Below, one piece after another: positions 48,778 to 58,720 of a stretch of 64,000 nt of DNA. A model generated the notes under the pieces. The model was not told the DNA's origin. It made no database searches and saw only the letters and a program-made list of their open reading frames with translations. Within the stretch, counting starts at the first letter, position 1, and each line of letters begins with the position of its first letter. The stretch is from Motilimonas eburnea (GTDB lineage: Bacteria > Pseudomonadota > Gammaproteobacteria > Enterobacterales > CBDFNC01), in contig NZ_JAIMJB010000002.1 of the NCBI RefSeq assembly GCF_021295345.1, positions 124,001 through 188,000 of the forward strand. Direction: 5' to 3'. The translations under genes and the position numbers were made by a program.

Positions 48778-49710
48778 TTATTGCTGTAAGGGTGAGACGT
48801 AATCAATCGGTTTTAATGCAAGCAAATCACAATCTAAGCTGTCGATTAAATGCTCGGCTGTATTACCTATCAATGCGGCGCTGATCCCAGTTCGGCCAAC
48901 GGTGCCAAGGACCACTAACTCCGCATCGACTTGTTTTGCCGTTTGCGGGATCACATCTTCAGCCAATCCCTCTACAACATGTAATCGTTCCTCTGCAATA
49001 CCGTGCTTTACGGCATGTTGTGCCAGCATGTCTTGGTGGCGTTTTTGCACCGCATCGCTGTATTCTATTGGATTAAAATCCGGAAGCTCTAGGGCGATAT
49101 TCATGGGGGTACTAGGGTAGGCGTTGATCAAACTGACATTTGCATTGATCATTTTAGCCATATCTTGTGCTTCTCGGGTAATTTTATCATTGAGCGCAAC
49201 GTGCTCATCATCTTCGGCCGTGGCATGAATGGCCGCTAAAATCGTCCCGTTTTCTGGCCAGTCATGATTTTTGACTAACAATAATGGCTCTGGACACTTC
49301 CTAAGGAGATGCCAATCAGTGGGCGTAAAGATGACCGACTGCAGTTTAGGGTGGTGATGTGTCCCTTTCACCACAAGGTCATGGCCAAAATCCAATGTTT
49401 CTTGAATAATACTTTCAAATGGCCGGTTGTGCCAGATAACTTTGGTGTCAATAAATACGCCTTGGCTGCGATAGGGAGCGGCTAACTCTTCTAGCCAAGC
49501 GGTTTGTTGTTGTATCACGCTGGCACGCATGGCTTCACGCTCTTCGAGTGAAAGCATGGTGGTCATTTCAAAAGAAAAATCATAAACAGATAGAAACAGC
49601 TTTAACTTAGCATGCTCTTCACGTTGACAGATATAGACGGCGCGAGAAAGGGCTGTTTGCTCTTCTTTGGTTGGATCAATGACGACTAAGATGTTGCGAT
49701 ATTTAACCAT
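48778..49710 (-). CDS. uspE: Universal stress protein E
   Basis: 310 residues made of two Usp domains. Each half starts with a Rossmann-like strand, NILVVIDPTKEEQ and ENGTILAAIHATAED; the second half ends with LVVLGTVGRTGISAALIGNTAEHLID, the ATP-type glycine pattern. E. coli UspE is 316 residues. Stands beside fnr, as in E. coli. Confidence 0.93.
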   Translation of the reverse strand: MVKYRNILVVIDPTKEEQTALSRAVYICQREEHAKLKLFLSVYDFSFEMTTMLSLEEREAMRASVIQQQTAWLEELAAPYRSQGVFIDTKVIWHNRPFESIIQETLDFGHDLVVKGTHHHPKLQSVIFTPTDWHLLRKCPEPLLLVKNHDWPENGTILAAIHATAEDDEHVALNDKITREAQDMAKMINANVSLINAYPSTPMNIALELPDFNPIEYSDAVQKRHQDMLAQHAVKHGIAEERLHVVEGLAEDVIPQTAKQVDAELVVLGTVGRTGISAALIGNTAEHLIDSLDCDLLALKPIDYVSPLQQ

Positions 49711-49779
49711 ACACCCCTCCGGGTTACTGATAATAATCCACGTTTCTAGTCATAATTTAGCTCAAAATGATGAAATAAG

Positions 49780-49830
49780 GCGCGATGGGGATCAATTATT
49801 TTATTTTTCAATTGATTAATTCCATCGCGC
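49780..49830. repeat. Large inverted repeat between uspE and fnr
   Basis: GCGCGATGG (49780-49788) and CCATCGCGC (49822-49830) form a 9-bp stem, and GATCAATT (49790) with AATTGAT (49810-49816) extends it, around an AT-rich loop. Lies just after the fnr stop, before uspE. May end fnr transcription or protect the mRNA 3' end; inner ATCAA/TTGAT also resemble FNR half-sites. Confidence 0.7.
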
Positions 49831-49836
49831 AAAGGC

Positions 49837-50586
49837 TTAATCCGCTTTGATAGCGCCTGCAACTTCAGCCAGTTGTTGATGATCTATGATGGTGATGTAT
49901 TTACCCTTCACCGCAATCATTTCACTCTTTTGGAAACGGCCCAGTAAGCGACTGATGGTTTCGACGGTGAGACCTAAGTAATTGCCAATATCACCTCGCG
50001 TCATCGACAAGCGAAATTCACGAGGAGAGAAACCACGCTCAGAAAAACGTTGCGACAAGCTGTAGATAAAGGCACCTAATCGTTCTTCCGCATTTTTCTT
50101 CGAAAGTAACAAGATCATTTCTTGGTCACCCACGATTTCATTACTCATCATTCGCATGATTTGCTGACGAAGCTTAGGCATTTTACCGGATAAGTCGTCA
50201 AGGGTATCGTAAGGTATTTCACAAATCATTGACGTTTCAAGGGCTTGCGCAAAACTTGGATGAGAACCAGTGTTGATGGCATCAAAACCGACAAGATCAC
50301 CAGCTAAATGAAAACCTGTGATTTGTTCATCGCCTTGCTCTGTGATGGTATAGGACTTAACCGTCCCCGAGCGGATGGCGTATAAAGCGCGCATTTCTTC
50401 GCCAGCTTTATATAATTCTTCGCCTTTTTGAATGGGTTTCTTGCGCTCTATGATTTCATCGAGCTGGTCGAGTTCTGTTTCGTTTAAACTCACCGGGATG
50501 CAAAGTTGGCTGATACTGCAATCTTGGCAGTGTATTTCGCAGCCACCTGACTGGATGCGTCTGGTATTTTTATTATCGGACTTCAT
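49837..50586 (-). CDS. fnr: Fumarate/nitrate reduction regulator (Fnr; EtrA in Shewanella)
   Basis: A 249-residue oxygen-sensing transcription factor of the Crp-Fnr family. The N-terminal Cys set (C16, C20, C23, C29 in [16 protein letters not shown]) and a central Cys (MICEIP) hold the 4Fe-4S cluster. The helix-turn-helix [14 protein letters not shown] is the family DNA reader. The ATG at 50586 is chosen; an upstream frame start (50619) lies within the FNR box. It may control the cco genes, although no FNR box was found at ccoN. Confidence 0.96.
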   Translation of the reverse strand: MKSDNKNTRRIQSGGCEIHCQDCSISQLCIPVSLNETELDQLDEIIERKKPIQKGEELYKAGEEMRALYAIRSGTVKSYTITEQGDEQITGFHLAGDLVGFDAINTGSHPSFAQALETSMICEIPYDTLDDLSGKMPKLRQQIMRMMSNEIVGDQEMILLLSKKNAEERLGAFIYSLSQRFSERGFSPREFRLSMTRGDIGNYLGLTVETISRLLGRFQKSEMIAVKGKYITIIDHQQLAEVAGAIKAD

Positions 50587-50605
50587 GCTTACCCGAAATC
50601 TCCAC

Positions 50606-50619
50606 TTGATATATATCAA
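50606..50619. promoter_or_regulatory. Perfect FNR box upstream of fnr
   Basis: TTGAT-ATAT-ATCAA, an exact match to the FNR consensus TTGATNNNNATCAA, 20 bases before the fnr ATG. This position overlaps the transcription start region, so autorepression is likely, as in E. coli. TACAAT at about 50622-50627 (minus) is the -10 candidate. Confidence 0.9.
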
Positions 50620-50850
50620 TATTGTAACATTTATTGACTTAGTTTAAATAGCAGATTGGTGGCAGAAGGTGAATTGAAAGGCAAAAAGTGATTACGCCTT
50701 AAAAAAACGAAAAAATACTTACTATTACAAGGTCGCTTTATTGCAACAGAGTGAGAAATTTCACAGAACATGGGATTTAAGCCATACCTGTTTTAGTGCC
50801 ATTCAGGAGCGGTAGAAACAAATGCAGCTAAAAATATGCAAGTGTCAATG

Positions 50851-51528
50851 CTAAATCAGTTGCTTGATGGCGATATAGCCAGTGTGAAGGGCATAGAGCG
50901 CTAACAAGGCACTGCCACCATAGCGAAACCAGTTGGATTGGATCAAACGACTAACAGTGTGGCTGAGCAAGCCTAGGGTGGTCATGGCTGGGAGCGTACC
51001 TAGCGCAAACCCGGCCATGATCAAGCCACCGTTAAGGGCACTGCCACTCACCGCGGCCCAAGAGAGGCTAGAATAGACCAAACCACATGGGAGCCAGCCC
51101 CAAGCCATGCCTAAAGGAAAAGCATAAACAGGGTGTTTTAATGGTAAGAAAAACCGTGCGATGGGCTGAATTCGTCGCCAAAGGTGCTGACCAGCTTTTT
51201 CTAATGCTTGCAGGCCTAGCCATAATCGACTGATGTAAAGCGCCAATAACAGCATCATGCTCGCTGCCAATAAACGCAGCATGATTAAAGCCTGTTTAAC
51301 ATCAAACAACTGACTCAGAACCGCAGCGCCACCGGCGATGGCCATACCGGCTAAAATATAACTTGATGATCTACCTAAGTTATAAAGCAATAGGGTAAGC
51401 CATTGCTGAGATTTAGTCGCATCCTTGTTGATAGAAAATGTCATGGCACTGGCAACACCACCACACATGCCTAAACAATGGCCCGCGCCAAGTAAGCCGA
51501 TAAAAAATGCAGCGTAAAAGTCTGCCAT
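50851..51528 (-). CDS. Sulfite exporter TauE/SafE family membrane protein
   Basis: A 225-residue inner-membrane protein with about six helices. The N-terminus FFIGLLGAGHCLGMCGGVASAM holds two Cys and a His (GHCLGMC), typical of the cytochrome-oxidase-associated group, and could handle copper. PVYAFPLGMAWGWLPCGLVYSSL is the second repeat. It overlaps ccoS by one base and so belongs to the cbb3 maturation group. Exact role is inferred. Confidence 0.8.
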   Translation of the reverse strand: MADFYAAFFIGLLGAGHCLGMCGGVASAMTFSINKDATKSQQWLTLLLYNLGRSSSYILAGMAIAGGAAVLSQLFDVKQALIMLRLLAASMMLLLALYISRLWLGLQALEKAGQHLWRRIQPIARFFLPLKHPVYAFPLGMAWGWLPCGLVYSSLSWAAVSGSALNGGLIMAGFALGTLPAMTTLGLLSHTVSRLIQSNWFRYGGSALLALYALHTGYIAIKQLI

Positions 51529-51734
51529 TAGGATGATCTTGGATTATCAGGTTTGGTTTGAGACACTGAAGTGAGGTCACTAGGCGTTGGTTGCTCATCC
51601 TCATCAAATAAGATATTGACGCCTTCACGATCTAAATCTTCAAATTGGTCAGAGCGTACCGCCCAAAAAAACAGACCAATTGCGATAACAACAAATAGAA
51701 TGGCAATTGGGATCAGTGTGAAAATTATGCTCAT
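51528..51734 (-). CDS. ccoS: cbb3-type cytochrome oxidase assembly protein CcoS
   Basis: 68 residues with a single helix (IIFTLIPIAILFVVIAIGLFFWAV) followed by the signature DQFEDLDREGVNILFDED. Needed for heme and copper loading of CcoN in other bacteria. Overlaps ccoI by 4 bases (ATGA). Confidence 0.93.
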   Translation of the reverse strand: MSIIFTLIPIAILFVVIAIGLFFWAVRSDQFEDLDREGVNILFDEDEQPTPSDLTSVSQTKPDNPRSS

Positions 51735-54124
51735 TTTTTTAATAACCTTAAGGAGTTGGTCACAACCACAACCGAGCTTAGTGACATGCCAAGGGCGGCC
51801 ATATAAGGCGGCACATGGCCTGTTGCTGCCAGGGGCAAGATAAATAGATTATAACCTAAGGAAATCGCTAAATTTTGCCTAATAATGTCACGGGTTTGTT
51901 TTGCAAGGTGGCGAGCCTTGGCCAATTTATGCAATGAATCGCCAATTAATATCACATCAGCCGAGTTTTTAGCGACATCGGTACCGCTGCCGATAGCCAC
52001 CGATACATGGGCTTGGGACAGCACGGGCGCATCATTGATACCGTCCCCGACCATGAGGGTAATATGACCATCATGTTGAAACTGTTGCACAGCCGCACGT
52101 TTTTGTTCGGGCGTGACGCCTGAGATGACGGTTTTTATGCCCAGTTGCGTTGCCACTATGTTCGCTTGAGCTGAGCCATCCCCGGTTAACATAGCCGTGT
52201 TCAGATCTTGTTGATTAAAGTGGGCAAAGGTGGATTTGGCGTCGTCACGCAATTCGTCGGTCAGTTCAAAAGCAGCAACTAGCGCGTTGTCTATAGTCAT
52301 CACGATGAGCAGTAGATCAGACGCGACAGGTAAAGACACCTGACAAAATTCGGGTTTTCCAAGTCGAATACATTGTCCTTTCAGCTTGCCTTCTAAGCCT
52401 TCTCCCGGCACATTTGTTACATTATCGATCTTGATATTGGCTTGCTTGTAGGAAGCAAAAGCACGACTGATAGGGTGCTCTGAGTGTTGCTCGAGTGCCG
52501 CCGCTAACGCAAGAGATTGAGCTTTGTCTATATTGGCAAATACATGGGTTTTGGCCACTGAAAATTTACCTTGGGTGAGGGTGCCTGTTTTATCAAATAC
52601 AAACAGATTTGCTTTGGCTAAGGTTTCCAGTACATGGTTCTTACGGATCAAGATGCCAAGTTTGTTCAATGTTGCTGTGGCACAGGTAAGCGCAGTGGGG
52701 GTTGCAAGGCTTAAAGCGCAAGGGCAAGTCGCAACCAGAACCGATAAGGTCACCCAAAAAGCATGCTCAGGGGCAACATAAAGCCAAGCACTGTAAGTGA
52801 GGGCAGAAAAAACCAATAGGGCACCCACAAAATACCGAGAGACATGGTCGGCAACCACCTGAATATGTGGTTTTTCCGCCTGCGCTAAATCCTGCATTCG
52901 GATTATGTCCGCAATCAAAGTTGCTTGGCCAATCTGCTTAACTAATACCGTAATGGGGCTTTCCAAATTGATGGTGCCAGCATAAACAGGCTCATCTAAG
53001 GTTTTAAAAACAGGCATATGTTCACCTGTTAACATGGACTCCTCAATGGATGATTTGCCGGATACGATGACGCCATCGGCGGGAATGGTCTCACCGGGCT
53101 TAACTAACACTGATTGCCCTTCACGCAATAATTTGGCGGGGATGTGTTCGACCGTGTCACCTTGCTTTAACCAGGCCATCTTAGGCATTAATTTGGCTAG
53201 GTTATTGCCACTTTCAGAGGCCTTACGCCTGGCCCTTAGCTCTAGCATTCGACCAATCAACAAGAAGAAAGTGAACATGGAGATAGATTCAAAAAACACT
53301 TCGCCCGTGCCGGTGATGGTGGCGTAGGTAGAAGCGATATAAGCACCCAACAAGGCAATAGAAACGGGTATATCCATGCCTAAGGTACGGTTTCGGATAT
53401 TTCTTAACGCATTAAAATAAAAGGGCTGGGCACTATAAAGTAAAACCGGTGTGGCCAAAATCATACTGACCCAGCGGAAATATTGACGAAACTCCTCTTC
53501 CATACCCGTAAAAAGATCAGCATACAAGGCAACGGCAAACATCATCACCTGCATTGTCGCAATGCCCGCCAATCCAACGCGCTTCATATAACTTCGGACT
53601 TGCTCGCGATACTGTTTTTCTTGTTCGTCAGCTTGGAAGGGCAGAGCGCGATAGCCTACTTGCGCAATGGCTTTTAAGATATCACTGAGTTTGATTAGCT
53701 CAGGATCCCAACGGATGATTGCACGATGCAAGGTGGTATTAACATTGATAAAAGCCAGGCCAGGCAATACCCGTAATTGACGTTCAATCAACCAAGCACA
53801 CGCGGCACAAGTAATGCCGTCGATAGACACCATGACCTCTTGTAAGGCCTTATTATGCTGTACAAAATCATTTTGAATTTCTTCAAGATCGTACAGGTTT
53901 AAAGCACTTAACTCCGCGGGAACCAAGCCATCGACCTTTTGGGCTTGCTCAGTACGGTGGTGGTAATAAGAGGCTAGGCCACTGTCAATAATGGTTTGTG
54001 CCACGGCTTCGCAGCCGGGGCAACACATGTTTTTTTGCTCTCCGTTTAAGGTCACGGAGAATTGGCTGTCTGGCGGAATGGCTTCGCCGCAATGAAAACA
54101 ACCGGATACGTTATTGCTTGCCAT
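51731..54124 (-). CDS. ccoI: Copper-exporting P-type ATPase for cbb3 oxidase
   Basis: A 797-residue P1B ATPase that supplies copper to CcoN from the membrane. An N-terminal Cys cluster (CFHCGEA, CCPGCEA) and an HMA domain (GITCAACAWLIERQL, near 101) precede eight helices. CPC (TCPCALSLATP), the phosphorylation motif DKTGTLTQGK and GDGINDAPVL are intact. Length matches FixI/CcoI. Overlaps fixH by 14 bases upstream and ccoS downstream. Confidence 0.95.
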   Translation of the reverse strand: MASNNVSGCFHCGEAIPPDSQFSVTLNGEQKNMCCPGCEAVAQTIIDSGLASYYHHRTEQAQKVDGLVPAELSALNLYDLEEIQNDFVQHNKALQEVMVSIDGITCAACAWLIERQLRVLPGLAFINVNTTLHRAIIRWDPELIKLSDILKAIAQVGYRALPFQADEQEKQYREQVRSYMKRVGLAGIATMQVMMFAVALYADLFTGMEEEFRQYFRWVSMILATPVLLYSAQPFYFNALRNIRNRTLGMDIPVSIALLGAYIASTYATITGTGEVFFESISMFTFFLLIGRMLELRARRKASESGNNLAKLMPKMAWLKQGDTVEHIPAKLLREGQSVLVKPGETIPADGVIVSGKSSIEESMLTGEHMPVFKTLDEPVYAGTINLESPITVLVKQIGQATLIADIIRMQDLAQAEKPHIQVVADHVSRYFVGALLVFSALTYSAWLYVAPEHAFWVTLSVLVATCPCALSLATPTALTCATATLNKLGILIRKNHVLETLAKANLFVFDKTGTLTQGKFSVAKTHVFANIDKAQSLALAAALEQHSEHPISRAFASYKQANIKIDNVTNVPGEGLEGKLKGQCIRLGKPEFCQVSLPVASDLLLIVMTIDNALVAAFELTDELRDDAKSTFAHFNQQDLNTAMLTGDGSAQANIVATQLGIKTVISGVTPEQKRAAVQQFQHDGHITLMVGDGINDAPVLSQAHVSVAIGSGTDVAKNSADVILIGDSLHKLAKARHLAKQTRDIIRQNLAISLGYNLFILPLAATGHVPPYMAALGMSLSSVVVVTNSLRLLKK

Positions 54125-54593
54125 CGAGTATCACCTGAGTGATAGGAAAAGTCACATTGTTTTGGACTCGCCAGCTGCTATCAAATGGCTCAACGCGTAC
54201 CGCCCATTTTCCTTGAATTTCGCTGGGAAAGGTAAAACGATAATGACCGGCCGCATCGGCCGAGAGCATAGTGGTAAAATCACGCCCAGAAAGGGTCGCG
54301 TGATAAAAGCTGATTTTAAGGGCTTGATTAGGGGGAACATCGCCAGAGGCAATCGAAATGACGCCTTGATCTCCATCCATTACTAAACGAGTGGTGATGC
54401 CTGATTTGAGTGCATTGTTCAGCTTTGAAAGGTCGGCGTTAATGGCTTTACCGGTTTTATAATAATCTTCAGCTACCAGGTCGACTTTATTGTCGTGGGC
54501 AATCATAACAGTACTGATACCGGCGATAACCGCTGCCAATGGTAAGAGAATAATGAGCCACACTGAACTCTGTTGGTACCATTTATTTTTCAC
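54111..54593 (-). CDS. fixH: FixH family cbb3 assembly protein
   Basis: 160 residues with one N-terminal helix (SVWLIILLPLAAVIAGISTVMIA) and the conserved periplasmic part VDLVAEDYYKTGKAINADL. Acts with CcoI/CcoS in copper delivery and cofactor insertion. Separated from ccoP by a strong terminator, so it may have its own promoter. Confidence 0.9.
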   Translation of the reverse strand: MKNKWYQQSSVWLIILLPLAAVIAGISTVMIAHDNKVDLVAEDYYKTGKAINADLSKLNNALKSGITTRLVMDGDQGVISIASGDVPPNQALKISFYHATLSGRDFTTMLSADAAGHYRFTFPSEIQGKWAVRVEPFDSSWRVQNNVTFPITQVILDGKQ

Positions 54594-54640
54594 TGCATCA
54601 CTCCTTAATATGAACCCTTGGATTGTAACAAAAAGGCAAA

Positions 54641-54668
54641 AAAAAACCCCGAAAATTCGGGGTTTTGA
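54641..54668 (-). terminator. Terminator after ccoP
   Basis: On the minus strand AAAACCCCGAA - TT - TTCGGGGTTTT with a run of ten T, between ccoP and fixH. Typical rho-independent terminator for ccoNOQP. Confidence 0.92.
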
Positions 54669-54685
54669 GTAAGAATTAATATTTC

Positions 54686-55657
54686 TTATTGGGGGTTAGA
54701 AAGGGAGTATACATAAGCGGCGATAATATGAACTTTATCTTCGCCTAAGATGTCTTTCCAAGCTGGCATCACACCGTTACGACCGTGAATGATGGTTTCT
54801 TCAACGGCTTTACGTGAACCGCCGTATAACCAAATATTGTCGGTTAGGTTAGGTGCACCAAGGGCTTGCATGCCAGAGCCATCCGCGCCGTGACAGCCCA
54901 TACAAGTACCGAAAAGCTCTTTACCTTTTTGCGCTTCAACTGCATTTACCTTACGGCCACTTAAGCTAAGGACATAAGAAACCAGATTTTGTAAGCCTTC
55001 GCCTTCTAATTGCTCAGGCGTCAGTAAACCACCTACTGGCATCACACCATTACGGCCTTCCATTAAGGTCGTTTTAATGATGTCACCGGTGCCACCGTAT
55101 AACCAATCGTTGTCGGTTAGGTTAGGAAAACCGGTAAAACCTTTAGCATCAGAGCCATGACATTGAGCACAGTTTTGTAAGAACAAGCGTTGTCCAACTT
55201 TAACCGCTTCAGGGTTTTTCGCGACCTCTTCTACAGCAATATATTGACCTTGCTCGTCATGGGTTAGCTTTTTGAACACTTCAGCGTAAAGCTCATTGGC
55301 CTTGTTTACTTCACGTTGGTATTGAGAGTTAGACGTGGCCGCGCGCTCAATCGAATCTTGTTTTGAAACAATATCTTGATCAGCACTGGTCCAACCTAAC
55401 AGGCCGTTACCAAAGCCACCAAAAGCAGGGAAGAGTAAAATGTAAATTACACAACCTACAATGGTGAAAACAAATAAACCAACCCACCATTTAGGTAAGC
55501 CCGTGTTTAGCTCTTCAATGCCGTCGAAAGAATGTCCCATGGACTTCCCTTCTTCAACACCCATTTTATCTTTTGCACACCAGTACAAAAGACCAGCACA
55601 ACCGATAATCACAATCAGCGTGATAACGGTTATCCAAATACTCCAAAAAGTACTCAT
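54686..55657 (-). CDS. ccoP: cbb3-type cytochrome oxidase, diheme subunit III
   Basis: 323 residues. Two N-terminal helices and two class I cytochrome c domains with CAQCH (163-167) and CMGCH (252-256), plus PVGGLLTPEQLEGEGLQN. Accepts electrons and passes them to CcoO. Shares an overlapping TAATG with ccoQ. Confidence 0.97.
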   Translation of the reverse strand: MSTFWSIWITVITLIVIIGCAGLLYWCAKDKMGVEEGKSMGHSFDGIEELNTGLPKWWVGLFVFTIVGCVIYILLFPAFGGFGNGLLGWTSADQDIVSKQDSIERAATSNSQYQREVNKANELYAEVFKKLTHDEQGQYIAVEEVAKNPEAVKVGQRLFLQNCAQCHGSDAKGFTGFPNLTDNDWLYGGTGDIIKTTLMEGRNGVMPVGGLLTPEQLEGEGLQNLVSYVLSLSGRKVNAVEAQKGKELFGTCMGCHGADGSGMQALGAPNLTDNIWLYGGSRKAVEETIIHGRNGVMPAWKDILGEDKVHIIAAYVYSLSNPQ

Positions 55658-55842
55658 TATAAATTCGCTCCTGCGTTTTTATTGTCGGCACTTGGCTTTA
55701 CCGCTTCATCATCAGCAAAAACCAGGTTGGCGGCTTTGTCGAATGACGATTTATTTTTACTGCTGTAAGCCCAGGCGATAATGCCAATAAAGATTACAAT
55801 TAAAAATCCGGTATATAATCCACTGAATGTTCCGTAATCCAT
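55657..55842 (-). CDS. ccoQ: cbb3-type cytochrome oxidase, small subunit CcoQ
   Basis: 61 residues with one helix (GLYTGFLIVIFIGIIAWAYS) followed by a short tail. The ATG at 55842 is preferred because GAGGTGG lies just upstream, over a GTG at 55851. Stabilises the complex. Located between ccoO and ccoP in the standard order. Confidence 0.9.
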   Translation of the reverse strand: MDYGTFSGLYTGFLIVIFIGIIAWAYSSKNKSSFDKAANLVFADDEAVKPSADNKNAGANL

Positions 55843-55856
55843 ATTAACCACCTCAA

Positions 55857-56495
55857 TTATTTAAGTGCGTGACCTAGAGACTGAAGGTATGCAATCAACG
55901 CATCCATTTCTGTCTTACCCTTAACCGCATCTGATGCTCCGGCAATGTCTTGCTCAGAGTAAAGCGGAATGGCATTGCCTTGCTCATCAGTATGCCAACT
56001 GCCTTTAGTTAACATATTGAAGGTTTCCATCTTCTTAGCCGTTAGCTCACCACTAAGTTGATTCTCTTCAAGCCAAGGGAAACCTGGCATATTCGATTCA
56101 GGAACCACAGAGCGCGGGTCGATTAAGTGAGCACGGTGCCAATCATCAGAATAACGTTCACCGACACGAGCGAGATCAGGACCGGTACGTTTCGAACCCC
56201 ATAAGAATGGGTGTTCCCAAACGTGCTCGCCAGCCACGCTGTAATGGCCGTAACGTTCAGTTTCACTGCGGAAAGGACGAATCATCTGGCTGTGACAAAC
56301 GCTACAACCTTCACGGATATAGATGTCGCGGCCTTCTAACTCAAGTGCCGAATAAGGGCGTAACCCATCAATAGGTTGAGTCGTCTCTTTTTGGAATAAT
56401 AGCGGGGTGATCTCCGCCAAGCCACCAAAGCTGATTGCAATAACAACCAGAATGGCCATTAGACCAATATTTTTTTCGACTATTTCATGTTTCAT
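55857..56495 (-). CDS. ccoO: cbb3-type cytochrome oxidase, monoheme subunit II
   Basis: 212 residues. N-terminal helix ([14 protein letters not shown]), then heme c motif CSVCH (64-68) in [16 protein letters not shown] and axial Met candidates further on. Passes electrons to CcoN. Order N-O-Q-P as in other proteobacteria. Confidence 0.97.
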   Translation of the reverse strand: MKHEIVEKNIGLMAILVVIAISFGGLAEITPLLFQKETTQPIDGLRPYSALELEGRDIYIREGCSVCHSQMIRPFRSETERYGHYSVAGEHVWEHPFLWGSKRTGPDLARVGERYSDDWHRAHLIDPRSVVPESNMPGFPWLEENQLSGELTAKKMETFNMLTKGSWHTDEQGNAIPLYSEQDIAGASDAVKGKTEMDALIAYLQSLGHALK

Positions 56496-56508
56496 TCTCG
56501 GCTACTCC

Positions 56509-57936
56509 TTAAGCTGCTTGCGGTTCTGGCTGCAATGAGCCCTTTGGTGCAACAATCGTTTTGTAAGCGTTGTAAGCCATGATTAGCATACCGCTTAGGA
56601 AGATTGCGCCGCCTAAGAAACGAACAAAGTAGAAGGGGTAAGACGCTTGTAGTGACTCTACAAAGCTGTAAGTCAACGTACCGTCAGAGTTTACTGCACG
56701 CCACATTAGGCCTTGCATAACACCCGAAATCCACATCGCTACGATGTAAAGTACCGTACCCACAGTTGCAAGCCAGAAATGCACATTGACTAACTTAGTG
56801 CTGTACATGTTGCCTTGGCCGAATAGGTTAGGGATCAAGTGGTAAACTGCACCAATCGATACCATGGCAACCCAACCCAGTGCACCTGAGTGTACGTGAC
56901 CGATAGTCCAATCTGTGTAGTGTGATAGTGCGTTTACTGTCTTGATTGCCATCATTGGGCCTTCGAAGGTAGACATACCGTAGAAAGACAATGAAACGAT
57001 TAAGAAACGTAAAATTGGGTCATAGCGCAGTTTGTGCCAAGCGCCGGATAGGGTCATGATACCGTTGATCATACCACCCCAAGAAGGAGCGAATAGAATC
57101 AGCGACATGATCATACCTAAAGACTGTGCCCAGTCAGGCAATGCTGTGTAGTGAAGGTGGTGTGGACCTGCCCAAATGTACACAGAAACCAATGCCCAAA
57201 AGTGAACAATCGATAAACGGTAAGAGTAAACAGGGCGTCCTGCTTGCTTAGGAACAAAGTAATACATCATACCTAAGAAGCCCGCGGTTAATAGGAAACC
57301 TACCGCGTTGTGGCCGTACCACCATTGCACCATAGCATCCACTGCACCTGAATAGGCAGAGTAAGACTTCATCATAGAAACAGGCACAGCGGCACTGTTC
57401 ACTATGTGTAACACGGCTACGGTAATGATAAAGGCACCAAAGAACCAGTTAGCGACATAGATATGTGATGTTTTACGCTTAACAATCGTGCCAAAAAACA
57501 CAATCGCGTAAATCACCCAGATCACGGCAATCAAGATATCGATTGGCCACTCTAGTTCGGCGTATTCTTTACCCGCGGTGTAACCCATAGGTAAGGTGAT
57601 GGCTGCCAATAAGATCACCAATTGCCAACCCCAAAACACAACTTGTGCTAATGGGCCACCAAACAATCTTGTTTGACAGGTACGTTGTACCACGTAAAAG
57701 GAGGTTGCCATCAAGGCACAGACACCGAAGGCAAAAATAACGGCGTTAGTGTGAAGAGGGCGTAAACGGCTATAAGTTAGCCAAGGGGTTTCGAAGTTGA
57801 GCGCAGGCCAAATTAATTGAGCTGCGATTAACACACCGACACCCATGCCAACAATACCCCAGATGATGGTCATCACGGTAAATTGGCGTACAACTGTGTA
57901 GTTGTAGTCAGGTTGATTTTCTATATGGCTTGTCAT
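56509..57936 (-). CDS. ccoN: cbb3-type cytochrome oxidase, catalytic subunit I
   Basis: 475 residues with about 12 helices. Heme-copper His are seen in [28 protein letters not shown] and [16 protein letters not shown]. Reduces oxygen with high affinity under low oxygen. The ATG at 57936 gives the expected [13 protein letters not shown] start; a longer frame (58128) would add 64 unlike residues. No FNR box was found in its upstream 300 bases. Confidence 0.97.
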   Translation of the reverse strand: MTSHIENQPDYNYTVVRQFTVMTIIWGIVGMGVGVLIAAQLIWPALNFETPWLTYSRLRPLHTNAVIFAFGVCALMATSFYVVQRTCQTRLFGGPLAQVVFWGWQLVILLAAITLPMGYTAGKEYAELEWPIDILIAVIWVIYAIVFFGTIVKRKTSHIYVANWFFGAFIITVAVLHIVNSAAVPVSMMKSYSAYSGAVDAMVQWWYGHNAVGFLLTAGFLGMMYYFVPKQAGRPVYSYRLSIVHFWALVSVYIWAGPHHLHYTALPDWAQSLGMIMSLILFAPSWGGMINGIMTLSGAWHKLRYDPILRFLIVSLSFYGMSTFEGPMMAIKTVNALSHYTDWTIGHVHSGALGWVAMVSIGAVYHLIPNLFGQGNMYSTKLVNVHFWLATVGTVLYIVAMWISGVMQGLMWRAVNSDGTLTYSFVESLQASYPFYFVRFLGGAIFLSGMLIMAYNAYKTIVAPKGSLQPEPQAA

Positions 57937-58236
57937 TTTATTTTGCTTCCGCTGCTGTCCATTGTTACCACGTAAATTAGCACGTAAATTAAAAGCGTTA
58001 TTCACGAAACAATTAGCAAATATGTGCTTGGCATAAAACTGGCTGTCCCTACTCAGTAAAGCAAGGAGTTTTACAAACACAATATTCGATGCGAATTCTA
58101 CTGCAGAAAACGTTACAATGACAGTCACAGTGCAGCTAAATTGTTAATGGCGAACAAATTTGTTAACTAAATCTGCTATAGAAAACAGCAATTGATTAAA
58201 ACCTACTCAAAATAGGGTTAATAGGAATTATTTGAC
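57937..58236. other. Divergent region between ccoN and a small gene
   Basis: 300 bases with no gene. It contains AACAAATTTGTT (near 58153), a short palindrome, and TTGATTAAAACC, an incomplete FNR-like half-site (near 58192). The ccoN promoter lies here but could not be fixed. Confidence 0.5.
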
Positions 58237-58713
58237 ATGAAGTTAGAGTTAAAACGCATCATCCAGATCTTAGTGGTTTTATCTGTATTAACTGCAGCTT
58301 TTGTCTATCGAACCCTAGAGCCGACACACGCTGTCAGTGAGGAGCCTGCCACTGAGCTTACCAACATCGCCTTGTGTGAGTTTAACCAAGGCTGTGAATA
58401 TGACGTATTTGGTCAGCAAATAAATATCAGTAGTGAAGCTAACACGCCAGTGCTAGCCGAAACGCCGCTTCCTTTGCGCTTGACCCTTGGCCAAGGCATG
58501 ACAATTACTAAAGCTTACTTGAAGGGTAAAGACATGTTCATGGGCACCATTCCTGTCATTTTTAATGCGAGCGACATAGCAGATCAATACCAAGGCGAAT
58601 TGTTACTGGGGGCCTGCATCACCGAAAGCATGGTTTGGCAGCTAACCATAGAGCTAGATTATTTAGGACAAAGTGACACCGCCAGCTTTGATTTTGAAAT
58701 GCGCAATCATTAG
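58237..58713 (+). CDS. Membrane-anchored protein of unknown function
   Basis: 158 residues: an N-terminal helix (IIQILVVLSVLTAAFVY) anchors a periplasmic domain with Cys at CEFNQGCEYD and GACITES, which could form a disulfide. No family is recognised with confidence. Divergent from ccoN, so it may share regulation with the oxidase genes. Convergent with oleD. Confidence 0.7.
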   Translation: MKLELKRIIQILVVLSVLTAAFVYRTLEPTHAVSEEPATELTNIALCEFNQGCEYDVFGQQINISSEANTPVLAETPLPLRLTLGQGMTITKAYLKGKDMFMGTIPVIFNASDIADQYQGELLLGACITESMVWQLTIELDYLGQSDTASFDFEMRNH

Positions 58714-58720
58714 TTGATGG

